Shown here one piece after another: positions 50,553 through 51,072 of a DNA stretch of 51,072 nucleotides. The position numbers were made by a program, and so were the translations under genes. Numbering within the stretch: the first letter of the stretch is position 1; each line of letters begins with the position of its first letter. The DNA comes from Elusimicrobia bacterium RIFOXYA2_FULL_39_19 (GTDB taxonomy: Bacteria > Elusimicrobiota > Endomicrobiia > CG1-02-37-114 > XYA2-FULL-39-19): contig MGVC01000068.1 in the NCBI GenBank assembly GCA_001800285.1, positions 1 through 51,072 on the forward strand. Reading direction: 5' to 3'. Under the pieces are notes generated by a model. That model saw only the letters and a program-made list of their open reading frames with translations. It searched no databases and had not been told where the DNA came from.

Positions 50553-51072
50553 ATAATGATAAAAGATTATTCTCCGCGTTATGTCAGCCGATATGTGTAC
50601 GGTGGCAATAATGTGGTTAACCAATATTTATTATTCTATGTAAGCGCATGGATTGGTATGCAGTTGCACAAAAAGGGTTCATCGGGATGTCCTTAAGGAA
50701 AAGGAAAATATCGGAGATTAGTAAAAATAAGGTTGTTCATTGATTTGTTTTTCGCACCTTCAGCAAATCGCTGCAAATATTTTTGGCATCTGCGGAACTC
50801 GCCTTTCATGCAAGAATTGACGGGGCTCAAACAGTCCTCGATGAAAAACCCAATAATATTATTGCTCATAATCAGGATAATGGTGCTCAAAACAAACGCA
50901 ATGAACTGTTTTTTTGTGAAGCAGAAAATTCAAGATTATTGTAAGAAATTTTGAGAGATTTCAAACTAAAAGATATTGTTGACAGGCTTGACTTGAGAAT
51001 TTAACTATTTTACCCGCTTTCGCAGAATGTCCCGAGTGTAAACTTAGGCGTGAATGCGTTGTAGGGTATCCC
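50553..51072. other. terminal 520 bp without a supported gene
   Basis: Only short, unconvincing frames occur on both strands. A 46-codon frame at 50556-50696 (starting MIKDYSPRYVSRYVYGG) lacks a ribosome site and family likeness. The region may hold decayed sequence or the start of a gene beyond the window. Confidence 0.4.

Noticed and set aside
50693-50954. Overlapping short ORFs on both strands near the window end
   Set aside because: Both are under 75 codons, lack ribosome sites and show no recognisable motif; the window end prevents judging longer context.
50979-51007. Promoter at the right edge (TTGACA with TAACTA)
   Set aside because: The -10 hexamer matches consensus poorly and no downstream gene is visible.

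Overview
The window looks like chromosome from an anaerobic or microaerotolerant, double-membraned bacterium of an uncultured lineage. The anaerobic side is shown by 2-oxoacid:ferredoxin oxidoreductase, rubrerythrin, a flavodiiron protein, a flavoredoxin-rubredoxin fusion and many Fe-S and diiron proteins. The outer membrane is implied by a TolC-type channel, a CusB-type adaptor, a FadL/PorV-like beta-barrel and several lipoproteins. The DNA is AT-rich and genes are mostly on the + strand. No rRNA, tRNA, phage or CRISPR was seen. The phylum cannot be fixed from sequence reading alone; an Elusimicrobia/Omnitrophota-like candidate phylum is only a guess.

Layout. 0.1-5.1 kb: cheD, a large hybrid histidine kinase and a DUF1846 protein. 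5.3-7.8 kb (- strand): a LiaF-like envelope protein, an amidohydrolase and LemA. 8.1-17.6 kb: an oxygen-defence, Fe-S and sulfur-trafficking island headed by a PerR-like regulator. It holds flavoredoxin-rubredoxin, Nfu, a 47-residue Cys-rich protein, three ferritin-like proteins, two cupins, thioredoxin reductase, an MBL hydrolase, a cysteine-desulfurase-like protein, an IscU-type scaffold, DsrE and TusA homologues and a YHS lipoprotein. 17.9-28.9 kb: an AEC permease, korA and korB (split by a small gene, a repeat and an AT-rich ORF), thioredoxin/CcdA/TlpA, flavodiiron protein, rubrerythrin, a ferredoxin-domain protein and Ogg glycosylase. 29.0-33.5 kb: feoB, a DtxR-FeoA fusion, a zinc-ribbon protein, hemerythrin and an outer-membrane protein. 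33.9-38.3 kb: a PMT-type glycosyltransferase with TPRs, a CoA-binding protein, TatC and an ECF sigma factor. 38.4-46.2 kb: an Rrf2 regulator followed by a sulfur amino acid cluster. 46.2-49.8 kb: anti-sigma factor, DUF4190 protein and a metal-efflux pair (TolC, CusB) without its RND pump. 49.9-50.6 kb: an MNT/HepT toxin-antitoxin pair.

The most novel content is in two places. The sulfur cluster metY-metX-metW-X-cbs-Y-metB contains X, an internally deleted LarE-like protein with a ruined PP-loop, and Y, a radical-SAM-like protein with a non-canonical CX8CX2C motif. In the Fe-S island the cysteine-desulfurase homologue next to the IscU scaffold has Gln where the PLP-binding Lys should be, but keeps its active-site Cys.

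The intergenic DNA is unusual. At least six families of palindromic, MITE-like repeats (called A to F here) fill most gaps above 100 bp. Two nested insertions can be read directly: a B element inside an A element at 36.8 kb, and a 247-bp inverted-repeat element with an 8-bp target duplication inside an E element at 24.0-24.3 kb.
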